Positions 33,405 through 42,319 of a stretch of 64,000 nucleotides of DNA are shown here, piece after piece. This stretch comes from Ruminococcus flavefaciens. Its GTDB lineage: Bacteria > Bacillota > Clostridia > Oscillospirales > Ruminococcaceae. Under the pieces are notes generated by a model that did no database searches, was not told the origin of the DNA, and was given only the letters and a program-made list of their open reading frames with translations. The position numbers were made by a program, and so were the translations under genes. How positions within the stretch are numbered: the first letter of the stretch is position 1; each line of letters opens with the position of its first letter. The stretch covers positions 186,334-250,333 of the forward strand of contig NZ_FNWV01000003.1 of NCBI RefSeq assembly GCF_900108555.1, given 5' to 3'.

Positions 33405-36125
33405 ATGAAAAAGGTAAGTAAAGTTATGGCAGCCTTGATTGCAACCGCAGTATCCGCAGGCGCAACAGGCTCTATCGCATATGCAAAGAGCAGCGGAAAG
33501 GTACAGAAAACCGCTGAAAAGGCAAAGGAAACAGATACAGCAGAGACAGCTGAAAGAAAAGACAACGGTGAAAACGCATACAAGGACGAGACAGTTTACG
33601 TCCTCTGCAACAGCGATTCAAGCATAAAGAACGTAGTAGTAAGCGACTGGCTGAAAAATGCTCCCGCACTGGGAAATATCTCCGATATCTCAGAGCTGAG
33701 CGATATCGTCAATGTCAAGGGCGATGAGGAGTTCACGGTAAACGGCGAGAACATCAGCTGGCAGGCTGACGGCAGCGATATCTACTACAAGGGCAATACA
33801 AACAAGGATCTTCCCGTTGATGTGGATATTGAATATACTCTCGACGGCAAGAAGGTAACTCCCGAAAGCATCAAGGGCAAGAGCGGACACCTCGTTATCC
33901 GCTGGACATATAAGAACAATCAGAAGGTAAAGAAGAACGTAAACGGTACAGTAAAGGAACTTTACGTGCCTTTCATGGCAGCAAGTGCAGCTGTACTCAG
34001 CACGGACAATTACCTTAACGTTGAAGTAACAAACGGCAAGGTCATCTCAGACGGCGACAGACTTATCGTTGTGGGTATGGCATTTCCGGGACTTGGCGAA
34101 AGCCTTGACCTTAACAAGATAGAGGGAATGAATATAGAAATTCCCGACAGCTTTGAGATATCCGCAGACGTTACCAATTTCGAGATGAATACCTCTGTTA
34201 CGGTAGTATCCAATGAGATATTCTCACAGCTTGATATAGACAATGCTGCCGACTTCGGCGATTTAAAGGATAAGCTGAAAGAACTCAGCGACGGCGCAGA
34301 AAAGCTCACAGACGGTACTGCTTCACTTTATGACGGTATCAAGAAGCTGGGCGGCGGTACAGGCGAGCTTACAAGCGGCATAGATAAGCTTCTCAGTGGC
34401 TCTTTGGAGCTGAAAAACGGTGCTTCGGAGCTTGATAGCGGTGCTAAGAAGTTAGCAGACGGCGCAAAGACTCTCTCGGACTCTACAGGTACATTCGAGG
34501 CAGGTCTGGGAAGTGCAAAGGACGGCTCTTCAAAGCTTGTTGCAGGTATAGACCAGCTTAGCGGCGGAGCATCACAGCTCGGCGAGGGTATGGACAGTGC
34601 AAAGGCAGGCTCTTCTGCACTGGTTGACGGCTTCGGCAAGGTAAGCGCAGGCGCAGACGCTCTCAGCAGCGGATTAAAGGACGCAAAGGACGGCTCTGAC
34701 GCTCTCACAGCAGGCTTTACAAAGGTAAATGAGGGCGCAGCAGCTCTCAAGAGCGGCGCAGGTACTCTTACAAGCGGCGTGGGTGCTGTCAAGGACGGCA
34801 GCGCACAGGTAAAGGACGGTTCTGCACAGCTTGCAGCAGGTGCAGCTGCGCTCAATGACGGAGCTGCAAAGCTCAGCGAGTCCGCAGGACAGATGTCGGC
34901 AGGCATCACAAGCGCAAAGAGCGGTGCAGAAGCTCTTGCAGAGGGTATATTAAATGCAAAAACAGGTGCAGACCAGCTCTCAGGCGGCGCAGCAGCTCTA
35001 AGTGAGGGCGCAGCAAAGCTCAGTGACGGCATTGCAGCAGCAGGCACATCGCTTGATACTACTATCGCTGCAAACGAGCAGGCTCTCGCAGCATTACAGG
35101 CATTATATCAGCAGTCTCCTTCACAGGAACTTGCTGTAGCAATAGGAACTCTTCAGCAGACTATCGAAGGACAGAAGCAGATATCAGCATCTATGGCTGA
35201 GAGCGGTGCTCTCGGAGCAGGCGCAGCTTCCGTAAAGAACGGTGCAGCACAGCTTAACGGCGGTATCGGTCAGCTCAGTACAGGTCTTGAAGCTGCAAAG
35301 AGCGGCTCTGAGACATTAAAGGGCGGTCTTGCAACACTGGACGAGGGCGGCAAGGCTCTGGCAGCAGGAGCTTCTACCCTTTCGGGTTCGACAGCACAGC
35401 TCTCAAAGGGCGCATCAGACCTTAGTACAGGTGCGGCTTCTCTTGACAGCGGTATAGGTACTCTTGCAGGCGGCAGCAGTCAGCTTATAGGCGGTCTTGA
35501 TTCACTTGTGAACGGTATCGAGCAGCTCAGCACAGGAAATGCTTCACTCAATGCAGGACTTGGCAAGCTCAGTACAGGCGCAGTTGATCTCAGCGGCGGT
35601 ATCGGTCAGCTTTATAACGGTGCAGAAGCTCTTGACGGCGGACTTGCACAGCTCTCACAGGGCACACTTACACTTAACGGCGGTATTGGTCAGTTAAGTA
35701 CAGGTGCGGTAACTCTTGATGACGGACTTGCACAGCTCTTCGGCGGCAGCAAGCAGTTCAGCAGCGGCGCAAAGACACTTTACGACTCGATCAAGCTTCT
35801 CAGCACAGGTGCAACTAAGCTCAGCGGCGGCTCGGGAGAGCTTTACAGCGGCATAGATAAGCTGAAAACAGGCAGCAAGACTCTCACAGACGGAGTAGGT
35901 CAGCTTGAAAGCGGAGCTAAGGCGTTGAACGACGGCATGATAAAGTTCAATAATGAGGGCATATCAGTGCTTACAGGTGCTGTAAATGAAAATCTCCCTG
36001 ATATCATCGAGAACTTCAAGGCTCTGAGAGACGCATCGCGTGAGTATAACAGCTTCTCGGGCATATCCGATAAAATGGACGGCAGCGTTAAGTTCATCTA
36101 TCTCGTTGACGGAACTAATAAGTGA
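33405..36125 (+). CDS. Secreted giant LxxG heptad-repeat protein, partner of the RND transporter
   Basis: A 906-residue protein. A signal peptide (residues 1-27, ending SIAYA) and a charged linker lead to a globular domain (about 60-285). Then come over 500 residues of seven-residue units of the form xxxLxxG, with forms like LSDGAEKLTDGTASLYDG and GIGQLSTG. They are interrupted near residues 545-605 by a helical insert (SLDTTIAANEQALAALQALY). Such 'L-x-x-G by 4' repeats occur in YhgE/Pip-like proteins linked to RND/ABC exporters and are expected to form a long extracellular rod. Unlike YhgE, this copy lacks C-terminal membrane helices. A role as envelope-spanning partner of the transporter is inference. 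Confidence 0.85.
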   Translation: MKKVSKVMAALIATAVSAGATGSIAYAKSSGKVQKTAEKAKETDTAETAERKDNGENAYKDETVYVLCNSDSSIKNVVVSDWLKNAPALGNISDISELSDIVNVKGDEEFTVNGENISWQADGSDIYYKGNTNKDLPVDVDIEYTLDGKKVTPESIKGKSGHLVIRWTYKNNQKVKKNVNGTVKELYVPFMAASAAVLSTDNYLNVEVTNGKVISDGDRLIVVGMAFPGLGESLDLNKIEGMNIEIPDSFEISADVTNFEMNTSVTVVSNEIFSQLDIDNAADFGDLKDKLKELSDGAEKLTDGTASLYDGIKKLGGGTGELTSGIDKLLSGSLELKNGASELDSGAKKLADGAKTLSDSTGTFEAGLGSAKDGSSKLVAGIDQLSGGASQLGEGMDSAKAGSSALVDGFGKVSAGADALSSGLKDAKDGSDALTAGFTKVNEGAAALKSGAGTLTSGVGAVKDGSAQVKDGSAQLAAGAAALNDGAAKLSESAGQMSAGITSAKSGAEALAEGILNAKTGADQLSGGAAALSEGAAKLSDGIAAAGTSLDTTIAANEQALAALQALYQQSPSQELAVAIGTLQQTIEGQKQISASMAESGALGAGAASVKNGAAQLNGGIGQLSTGLEAAKSGSETLKGGLATLDEGGKALAAGASTLSGSTAQLSKGASDLSTGAASLDSGIGTLAGGSSQLIGGLDSLVNGIEQLSTGNASLNAGLGKLSTGAVDLSGGIGQLYNGAEALDGGLAQLSQGTLTLNGGIGQLSTGAVTLDDGLAQLFGGSKQFSSGAKTLYDSIKLLSTGATKLSGGSGELYSGIDKLKTGSKTLTDGVGQLESGAKALNDGMIKFNNEGISVLTGAVNENLPDIIENFKALRDASREYNSFSGISDKMDGSVKFIYLVDGTNK

Positions 36126-36455
36126 GTAGAGAGTAGTGAGTAGATAGCAGTAGGGGCGGATATTATCCGCCCTTAGCCGCAGATTTAATTCGGAATCAGG
36201 AATTGTAGGGGCGCGTTCCGCGCGCCCGTATATCCCTTACGCAATAAATAACATGAGCACACTGTAGGGGAGTCCGCCCTCGGGCTCCCGTCAATTACGT
36301 ATAAACTATAAATGACACACTGTAGGAGCGAACAGTGCTCGCCCGTGTAACCCCGATGTTACTCCCCGTGTCGAGAAGCAGCTGCCCTTTTGATGATATG
36401 CGGACGAGCAAGGGGGCGCAGGCTCTGCGCTGTAGGGGCTGCCTTTGGCGGTCAG
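36126..36455. repeat. Repeat array between the LxxG gene and the GNAT gene
   Basis: Starts with GTGAGTAGAGAGTAGTGAG runs. Palindromic units follow at 36150-36173 (GGGCGGATATTATCCGCCC), 36203-36229 (GGCGCGTTCCGCGCGCC), 36262-36292, 36322-36345 and 36432-36455. The composite-repeat tail copy C lies at 36346-36438. No gene seen. Confidence 0.8.
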
Positions 36456-36465
36456 CGAGCAATAT

Positions 36466-36508
36466 AAAAGCCATAGTACTTCTGAAATACAGGAGTACTA
36501 TGGCTTTT
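36466..36508 (-). terminator. Terminator of the GNAT gene (bidirectional)
   Basis: AAAAGCCATAGTACT (36466-36480) pairs perfectly with AGTACTATGGCTTTT (36494-36508), 13 bases after the GNAT stop. Confidence 0.88.
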
Positions 36509-36520
36509 CTTGTCGTTATT

Positions 36521-37018
36521 CTATTTCTTGAACACCATGTTGCATCTGTCCCATAATTCATCGCCGTAAGGGAATGCATCGGGAGTTGTATGCCTCTCCG
36601 TAAATCCTGCGCTCTCGTAGCATTTCCGCGCTTTCTCGTTTACCGTAAACACGTTGAGCTGTACAGCGTCCGCTTTCAGTATATCAAGGCAGTACTTAGC
36701 GGCAAGCTGTATCATTTCCCTGCCGTAGCCCTTGCCGCGCTGTGCAGGGTCTATGATAACGAAAGCCAGCATAGCTTCGTTGCTTTCGGTGTTTATGCCG
36801 CAGCACAGAAATCCAACCACTGTTCCGTCATCGGTGATCGCAACGAAAGGGCAGTCTCCGTGTTTTGTGTACATATCCGCAAGGAATTTGTCAAAGGCTT
36901 CCTTTTCGAGGGGATAGGGAGCGTGTTTCGCGCTCCACATAGCGTGAGTGCGTTCATCTGTTACCCAGTCCTTTATGCTGTCGAAATCATGGCTTGGTAT
37001 GTATGGTCTCAGTCTCAT
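36521..37018 (-). CDS. GNAT-family N-acetyltransferase
   Basis: A 165-residue acetyltransferase. The acetyl-CoA loop is VIIDPAQRGKGYGREMI (Q/R-x-x-G-x-G/A type), followed by LNVFTVNEKARKCYESAGF, the usual motif B end of RimJ/RimL-like GNATs. The acceptor (protein N-terminus, antibiotic or small amine) cannot be told. AGAGGTG precedes the ATG at 37018. Monocistronic and surrounded by repeats. Confidence 0.92.
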   Translation of the reverse strand: MRLRPYIPSHDFDSIKDWVTDERTHAMWSAKHAPYPLEKEAFDKFLADMYTKHGDCPFVAITDDGTVVGFLCCGINTESNEAMLAFVIIDPAQRGKGYGREMIQLAAKYCLDILKADAVQLNVFTVNEKARKCYESAGFTERHTTPDAFPYGDELWDRCNMVFKK

Positions 37019-37089
37019 GGTAACACCTCTATGTTAATTAGGAATTCGGAATGCGGAATTAGGAATTATATGTGTTCGCTGATAAAAAT

Positions 37090-37187
37090 GCAGGGGCTGC
37101 CTTTGGCAGCCCGTTTTAGATATTTTTTTCCTGATGGCGCACAATGTGCGCCCATACACGGAACGCCGAGGGCGGCGTTCCCTACAA
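37090..37187. repeat. Palindromic units between GNAT and P-ATPase genes
   Basis: GGGGCTGCCTTTGGCAGCCC (37093-37112), GGCGCACAATGTGCGCCC (37136-37153) and GGAACGCCGAGGGCGGCGTTCC (37160-37181 in two arms) follow one another closely. Confidence 0.8.
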
Positions 37188-39827
37188 TTACTTTTTATCA
37201 GCGTTTCTCTGGAAATACTTTACTAACTCAACTATCGGTACGATGAACACACCGCAGATGAATGCGCAAAGGTAGTTTTCAGACAGAAGCTCAACAAGTG
37301 AGAACATTTCTCTGAGTGAAGGTATAAAGAGTATCGGTATTGTAAGTACAGCTGAAAGTGCGATAGCTCCGATAAGAACGATATTGTGCTTCTTCATGGA
37401 GAAGATAGACTCTTTAAGGCTTCTCATGTTCCATGCGTGGAGCATCTCACATACGCAGAGAGTAATGAATGCCATTGTCATACCTGCCTCGTGACCTTCG
37501 CTGTTATAGCCGATAACGTATGAAACAAGTGTGAGTATTGCGATAACAGCACCCTGCCAGAGAAGATTGATACCAAGACCGTCCGAGAAGATGTGAGAAT
37601 TGCTGCTTCGCGGTTTACGTGACATGATGCCGTTTTCGGCAGGCTCCATGCCCAGTGCGATAGCAGGGAAACAGTCGGAGATAAGGTTTATCCAGAGCAG
37701 GTGTACAGGGCTGAAGAGTACGAATGAACCGCCTGTAAGGCTGCCCAGACCTATTGTAGCGATAAGTATGCAGAGCACCTCACTGAGGTTGCTTGAAAGC
37801 AGGAACTGTATAGCCTTGCGGATATTGTCGTAGATACGTCTGCCCTCTTCAACAGCTCCTACGATAGTTGCGAAGTTATCGTCTGTGAGTACCATATCGG
37901 CAACGTTCTTTGTAACGTCTGTACCTGTGATACCCATACCAACGCCGATGTCAGCACTCTTGATAGAAGGTGCATCATTAACGCCGTCGCCTGTCATAGC
38001 AGTGGTCATGCCCTTTTTGCGCCATGCGTTTACTATACGTACCTTGTGCTCGGGCTGTACACGCGCATAAACGCTGTAGTCGCCAACGTGCTCGTTGAAT
38101 TCCTCATCGGGTATCTTTGAGAGCTCTGCGCCTGTGAGAGCCTGCTGACCGTTGCCGAGGATACCGAGCTCCTTAGCGATAGCAACAGCGGTGTCTCTGT
38201 GGTCGCCTGTTATCATAACAGGACGTATGCCTGCTGTGCGGCAGAGACCTATAGCGTCCTTAACTTCGGGACGTACAGGGTCGATCATACCTGTCATGCC
38301 TATGTATATAAGGTCGTGTTCAAGAGCTTCGGGAGATGTATCAGAAGGGAGCTCATCGTATTCGCGGTAAGCTGCAAGCAGGACTCTGAGAGCCTGATCT
38401 GCCATTTCCTTGTTTCTGCGGAGTATCTCAAGTCTGTCGGACTCGGTCATTATGCGGACTCCGCCCTCTTTGAACATATGTGTACAGTTTTTCAGCACTT
38501 CGTCAGGTGCGCCCTTTGTGTACTGGATATAGCCCTTGTCAGTCTTGTGGACTGTGGACATCATCTTTCTGAGCGAATCGAAAGGAGCTTCTGCAACACG
38601 AGGAGTTGCAGCTTCAAGCTCGTACTTCTTAAATCCGCATTTGTGTGCGTAAGCTACGAGAGCAGCTTCTGTAGGCTCGCCTGCAACGGTATCATCGGAG
38701 TTGAGCTGAGCGTCACAGCAAAGAGCCATAGCCTTTGCAAGGAGGTTCTTGTCCTCTGTATTTTCGTGAACGACAGTCATCTTGTTCTGTGTAAGAGTAC
38801 CTGTCTTATCCGAGCATATTACCTGTGCGCAGCCGAGGGCTTCAACGGCAGTAAGTCTGCGTATGATAGCTCCGCGCTTTGACATATTGGTAACGCCGAT
38901 AGAAAGCACGACAGTAACAACTGCTGCAAGTCCCTCAGGGATAGCTGCAACAGCAAGGCTGACTGCTATCATAAAGGATTCAAGGAACTTAGGAAGTGTG
39001 ATAGTACCGTCTGCGATGAGCATACGAACTATATTGAGTCCGAGAATGATAACGCATATAACGAGTACAGCGATAGAGAGTATCTTGCTGAGCTGGTCGA
39101 GGCTCTTCTGGAGAGGTGTCTCATCATCGTCAGCATTAGCGATAGCACCCGCTATCTTACCCATTTCTGTTTTCATACCTGTAGCGACTACAACTGCTTC
39201 GGCACGGCCGTAAGCGATACTGCTGCCCATGTAGAGCATATTCTTTCTGTCGCCGAGAGGTACTTCCTCGCCTGTGAGGACTTCGCTGTCCTTATCGGAG
39301 GGGACGCTCTCACCTGTCAGAGCTGATTCCTCGGCTTTAAGTGCAGCGGCTTCAAGTATACGGCAGTCCGCAGGTACGTTGTCGCCTGCTTCGAGGGCGA
39401 TGACATCACCGGGAACAAGATCTGAGCTTGGTATAACAACAAGTTCGCCCGAACGGAATACCTTGCTCTGTGCGGCACTCATTGCCTGTAATGCCTCGAT
39501 AGCAGATTCTGCTTTATTTTCCTGATATACACCGAGTACCGCATTTGCGATAACGACGAACAGGATTATGAAAACGTCCGCATCAAGCTTTCCTTCGGAT
39601 ATTATACCTGTGATAGCTGATATAACAGCAGCTGCGATAAGGACAAGTATCATTGGATTTTTGAACTGTTCGATGAAACGCGCCATAAGAGTAGGCTTAG
39701 GCGGTTCGTCGAGTTTGTTCTTACCGTTGGTCTCGAGACGTTTAGCAGCCTCTTCCTTGGTAAGACCTGATACCGAGCTGTTTACTTCCTTTAATACGGA
39801 GTCGGTGGATTCGAGATAATGTTTCAT
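37188..39827 (-). CDS. P-type calcium-translocating ATPase (PMCA/SERCA-like)
   Basis: An 879-residue P2-type ATPase. It has an N-terminal cation ATPase domain, the actuator TGES (EESALTGESVPSDK), the phosphorylation site ICSDKTGTLTQNKM, the nucleotide loop KGAPDEV and the hinge TGDGVNDAPSIKSADIG. Ten helices are expected, including PEGLAAVV in helix 4, whose form (AAIPEGL) is typical of Ca2+ pumps. It should export calcium from the cytoplasm. AGGGGAGG precedes the ATG. A strong promoter with a palindromic -10 region lies upstream. Confidence 0.95.
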   Translation of the reverse strand: MKHYLESTDSVLKEVNSSVSGLTKEEAAKRLETNGKNKLDEPPKPTLMARFIEQFKNPMILVLIAAAVISAITGIISEGKLDADVFIILFVVIANAVLGVYQENKAESAIEALQAMSAAQSKVFRSGELVVIPSSDLVPGDVIALEAGDNVPADCRILEAAALKAEESALTGESVPSDKDSEVLTGEEVPLGDRKNMLYMGSSIAYGRAEAVVVATGMKTEMGKIAGAIANADDDETPLQKSLDQLSKILSIAVLVICVIILGLNIVRMLIADGTITLPKFLESFMIAVSLAVAAIPEGLAAVVTVVLSIGVTNMSKRGAIIRRLTAVEALGCAQVICSDKTGTLTQNKMTVVHENTEDKNLLAKAMALCCDAQLNSDDTVAGEPTEAALVAYAHKCGFKKYELEAATPRVAEAPFDSLRKMMSTVHKTDKGYIQYTKGAPDEVLKNCTHMFKEGGVRIMTESDRLEILRRNKEMADQALRVLLAAYREYDELPSDTSPEALEHDLIYIGMTGMIDPVRPEVKDAIGLCRTAGIRPVMITGDHRDTAVAIAKELGILGNGQQALTGAELSKIPDEEFNEHVGDYSVYARVQPEHKVRIVNAWRKKGMTTAMTGDGVNDAPSIKSADIGVGMGITGTDVTKNVADMVLTDDNFATIVGAVEEGRRIYDNIRKAIQFLLSSNLSEVLCILIATIGLGSLTGGSFVLFSPVHLLWINLISDCFPAIALGMEPAENGIMSRKPRSSNSHIFSDGLGINLLWQGAVIAILTLVSYVIGYNSEGHEAGMTMAFITLCVCEMLHAWNMRSLKESIFSMKKHNIVLIGAIALSAVLTIPILFIPSLREMFSLVELLSENYLCAFICGVFIVPIVELVKYFQRNADKK

Positions 39828-39918
39828 TTTTTCCTCCCCTAAATATCATTAGTATAAAATAAAAACTGCTCTCAAGGCATATACAGTTTAGATATAGCCT
39901 TAAATGCAGTACTAAACA

Positions 39919-39953
39919 GATAAAATTTTATCATTTACGGATAAAATTGTCAA
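39919..39953 (-). promoter_or_regulatory. P-ATPase promoter with palindromic -10
   Basis: Minus strand TTGACA (39953-39948), 17-base spacer, TAAAAT (39930-39925). The -10 sits in GATAAAATTTTATC (39919-39932), a perfect 14-base palindrome, possibly an operator. Confidence 0.8.
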
Positions 39954-40033
39954 GATATAAAGGTGTTCAATAAGTGAAAATATGGTGATAGAAACGTGAA
40001 TAGTATATAAATGTGCTTAAAACAGGAAAAGAG

Positions 40034-40087
40034 TCCGTTCCTCAGAGCAGAAACAGACTCTTTTTTGGAAGCTGAAGCGGAGCTTCC
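40034..40087 (-). terminator. Terminator region downstream of the agr locus
   Basis: AAAAGAGTC (40038-40046 region) pairs with GACTCTTTT near 40057-40064. Next to it GGAAGCT-GAAGCGG-AGCTTCC (40067-40087) forms a second stem that on the minus strand is followed by an A-rich run, so the outer stem is the better minus-strand terminator. Positions are approximate. The remaining sequence to the P-ATPase (39954-40030) holds nothing recognised. Confidence 0.6.
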
Positions 40088-40175
40088 TGTATGAAAAATC
40101 ACTGTATGATTTACTTCGAAACAAGCAAATGAATGGAAATTCTGATTTGCTATTGTACTTTCAACGGTTTTTTAT

Positions 40176-40414
40176 TTATAGAGATGGTTTTTTAGAGAGA
40201 TCTGAAAGCGTAATGGGGGGTTCACTGTTTGTTCCGAGTGAGATGACATACGAATGATCATCAACCTGCGAGGGCGGAAGAGTGTATCTGCCGATTGCTC
40301 GGCAGATCTCTATTCCGTTAGGGGATATGATGTATTATAAAAGCTGTTGGCGTGATCAATGGTGCAGGCATCAAAATGATGCAGCCACGATGAGTAATTT
40401 GATTGTATGCCCAT
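40176..40414 (-). pseudogene. Possible small gene downstream of agrD, broken by one frameshift
   Basis: An ATG at 40414 with GGGAGG about ten bases upstream opens a 34-codon frame (MGIQSNYSSWLHHFDACT...) that stops at TAG near 40311. The frame one base back, from about 40327, reads SPNGIEICRAIGRYTLPP and continues for nearly 50 codons to TAA at 40176-40178. Joining the two with one missing base near 40325 gives a protein of about 79 residues. I do not recognise it. The good ribosome-binding site supports a real or former gene, while the coding bias of the second part is only suggestive. The rest of the 830-base gap shows nothing else. Confidence 0.4.
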
Positions 40415-40673
40415 TTTAGGTTCGCCTCCCGAAGAGTGACTACACAATCATCTGACCCTGTCGATTGATCATTGTTTATGATTGATTGCTGTGTAAATAC
40501 TGAAACCTTTAATGGAACATTTGATGATAATTACTATATATTAGTTGTGGTTCGTTTCATGCTGCTCAGCGCATCAGAGAATAAAATACGCTTCGATTAG
40601 TGTGATCGTGTAAGATTGTTGCAGTGAATAATGTAATAGAGAATCGATTAGCTGTTATGTTTTTTGTTATCGG

Positions 40674-40829
40674 TTAGAATTTTCTGAACTTTTTGAGATC
40701 TTTTGGGGGAGTAGGCTGGTTGAAGATGTAAACACAAGCTGAGTTCACATTCTGTTCAGCAGCCTTTACAGATTTTGCAACGATAGTTTTCATTATTTTT
40801 GCTTTGACAGAGTCACAAGAAAACTTCAT
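40674..40829 (-). CDS. agrD: AgrD-like cyclic lactone/thiolactone autoinducer prepeptide
   Basis: A 51-residue peptide with AGGAGG 11 bases before the ATG. It has the three-part AgrD plan. Residues 1-27 are an amphipathic basic leader (KAKIMKTIVAKSVKAAEQ). The core is NSACVYIFNQPTPP with a single Cys at 32. The tail is charged (KDLKKFRKF), where AgrB cuts after the ring residues. The A-C-x-x-x-F-x-QP-x-P pattern is typical of clostridial cyclic lactone autoinducers. The signal would be a ring closed between Cys32 and a residue near Phe36/Asn37. It is the last gene of the agrB-agrA-agrC-agrD order, 155 bases after the kinase gene. Confidence 0.88.
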   Translation of the reverse strand: MKFSCDSVKAKIMKTIVAKSVKAAEQNVNSACVYIFNQPTPPKDLKKFRKF

Positions 40830-40984
40830 TTTAAGAAATACCTCCTGTTAAAATGTTGTGTGGGCACCTTCGGGGTGACGCCTAAGTATTATTATATTTA
40901 TGAAACCGAAAAAGTCAAGGCTTTTGCACTAAACGCCGTTTATTTGCATTTTTAGTATGAAATTATAGAAAATTTATATATTAA

Positions 40985-42313
40985 TTATATATTTATGTGC
41001 TCTTTTTGTTTCATATTGTTACTTGGCTTAGTTTCGGGAATTGGGATAAGTATTTCGGTTATAAACATATCGTTTTCGGTATGCGCATTGAAGTTTCCGT
41101 TATACTTTTCACAGGCACTTTTGATATTTGACATACCAATTCCCTGATGTCCCTTTTTGGTGCTCCTGTATCTTTTCTTTACGTCCTGATTTACTTTTGC
41201 GAAAGTATTCTCAACGTAAATGAAAACGAAATAATTACGTCTTGCGATCGAAAGTGTCACATGACGTTTTTCTTCGGGAAGCTCTGCACAGGCTTCAAAT
41301 GCGTTATCCAGCAGGTTTGAGAAGATAGCTGTTATATCAAGGTTTGAGATGAAATTGACCTCAGTGTATTCTGCATTCACCTTGAAATCCACCTTCATAT
41401 TGTCTGCTGTTTCAAGCTTATTGTTTATAACAACGGTAAGGATAGCGTTTTCACATTCAAAGCGCGGCATGAGCTTATTCAGCTCGATATTGAGCATATC
41501 TCTGTACTTACCTGCTTCGTCAGCCTTATTTGTGTTTATAAGACCTTCGAGGGAGGCGATATGCTTTCTTACATCGTGTATGACTTTTCTTGAAGCGATA
41601 TACTTTTCGTTGAGCTTGTTATAAGCGTTGAGCTGGAGCGTTGACTGCTGAGTCAGAAGCTCAAGCTCCTTTTCTGTCTTATATGCCTTTGAGATGCGGT
41701 TGATGAGATATGTAAGATAGAGGTCTAACAGCAGAAACAGAAGAAGGATAATAACTATCTCATAGCCTGTTTTTGTCAGGTCGATGATTTCAACAAGAAA
41801 ATTCAGAAGCAACATTTCGCCGATTATAAGTCCGAAAAACATGATAACTTCTTGTGTTCTTACATTATTTATGCCTTTTTCAGGGTCGATGGACACGAAA
41901 CTTTTAGCTAATGCAAGCATGATTATCCAGTCCATTATAGCGGTTGCTGCGTAACCTGGTACCTGATGAGAAAGTACTGATAATGATACGCCTGTAATCA
42001 AGGAAATAATAAAAGCTGTTATCATTTCGACTATAAGCATTATCACAAGGATAAAAGTATCATAAATAAGGAAACTTTTTCCGGCGGGTTTATAGAATAG
42101 CAGTGTGAGCAGTATCATTGATAAGAATGTTACTGCAAGATTTACTATAGGCAATTCATATCTCTTTATGTATGCAGCTATCAGCGAAAGCCCCACAGCA
42201 CATAATATTTTTAGCAGAAAAGGCGTTTTCTTTGATACATAGATCTTATCATACAACACAAAAGAATAAATGAAATAGGCGAGCATTGTCGCTGCTTGAA
42301 GTAAGAACATCAT
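40985..42313 (-). CDS. agrC: AgrC-like GHKL sensor histidine kinase
   Basis: A 442-residue receptor kinase. Residues 1-205 form about six membrane helices, expected to bind the secreted peptide. A coiled-coil linker (205-240) leads to the dimerisation motif ASRKVIHDVRKHIASLEG (phospho-acceptor His246), then the GHKL ATPase domain with the N box LLDNAFEACAEL and G box GIGMSNIKSACEKYNG. This is the HPK10/AgrC arrangement. Two adjacent ATGs begin it, six bases after the response-regulator stop. It should phosphorylate the LytTR regulator encoded just upstream. Confidence 0.92.
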   Translation of the reverse strand: MMFLLQAATMLAYFIYSFVLYDKIYVSKKTPFLLKILCAVGLSLIAAYIKRYELPIVNLAVTFLSMILLTLLFYKPAGKSFLIYDTFILVIMLIVEMITAFIISLITGVSLSVLSHQVPGYAATAIMDWIIMLALAKSFVSIDPEKGINNVRTQEVIMFFGLIIGEMLLLNFLVEIIDLTKTGYEIVIILLLFLLLDLYLTYLINRISKAYKTEKELELLTQQSTLQLNAYNKLNEKYIASRKVIHDVRKHIASLEGLINTNKADEAGKYRDMLNIELNKLMPRFECENAILTVVINNKLETADNMKVDFKVNAEYTEVNFISNLDITAIFSNLLDNAFEACAELPEEKRHVTLSIARRNYFVFIYVENTFAKVNQDVKKRYRSTKKGHQGIGMSNIKSACEKYNGNFNAHTENDMFITEILIPIPETKPSNNMKQKEHINI

Positions 42314-42319
42314 AATACA

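Noticed and set aside
33405-36125. Antisense open frames opposite the LxxG repeats
   Set aside because: Long Pro/Ala/Ser-rich minus-strand frames are a by-product of the repetitive Gly/Leu/Ser codons.
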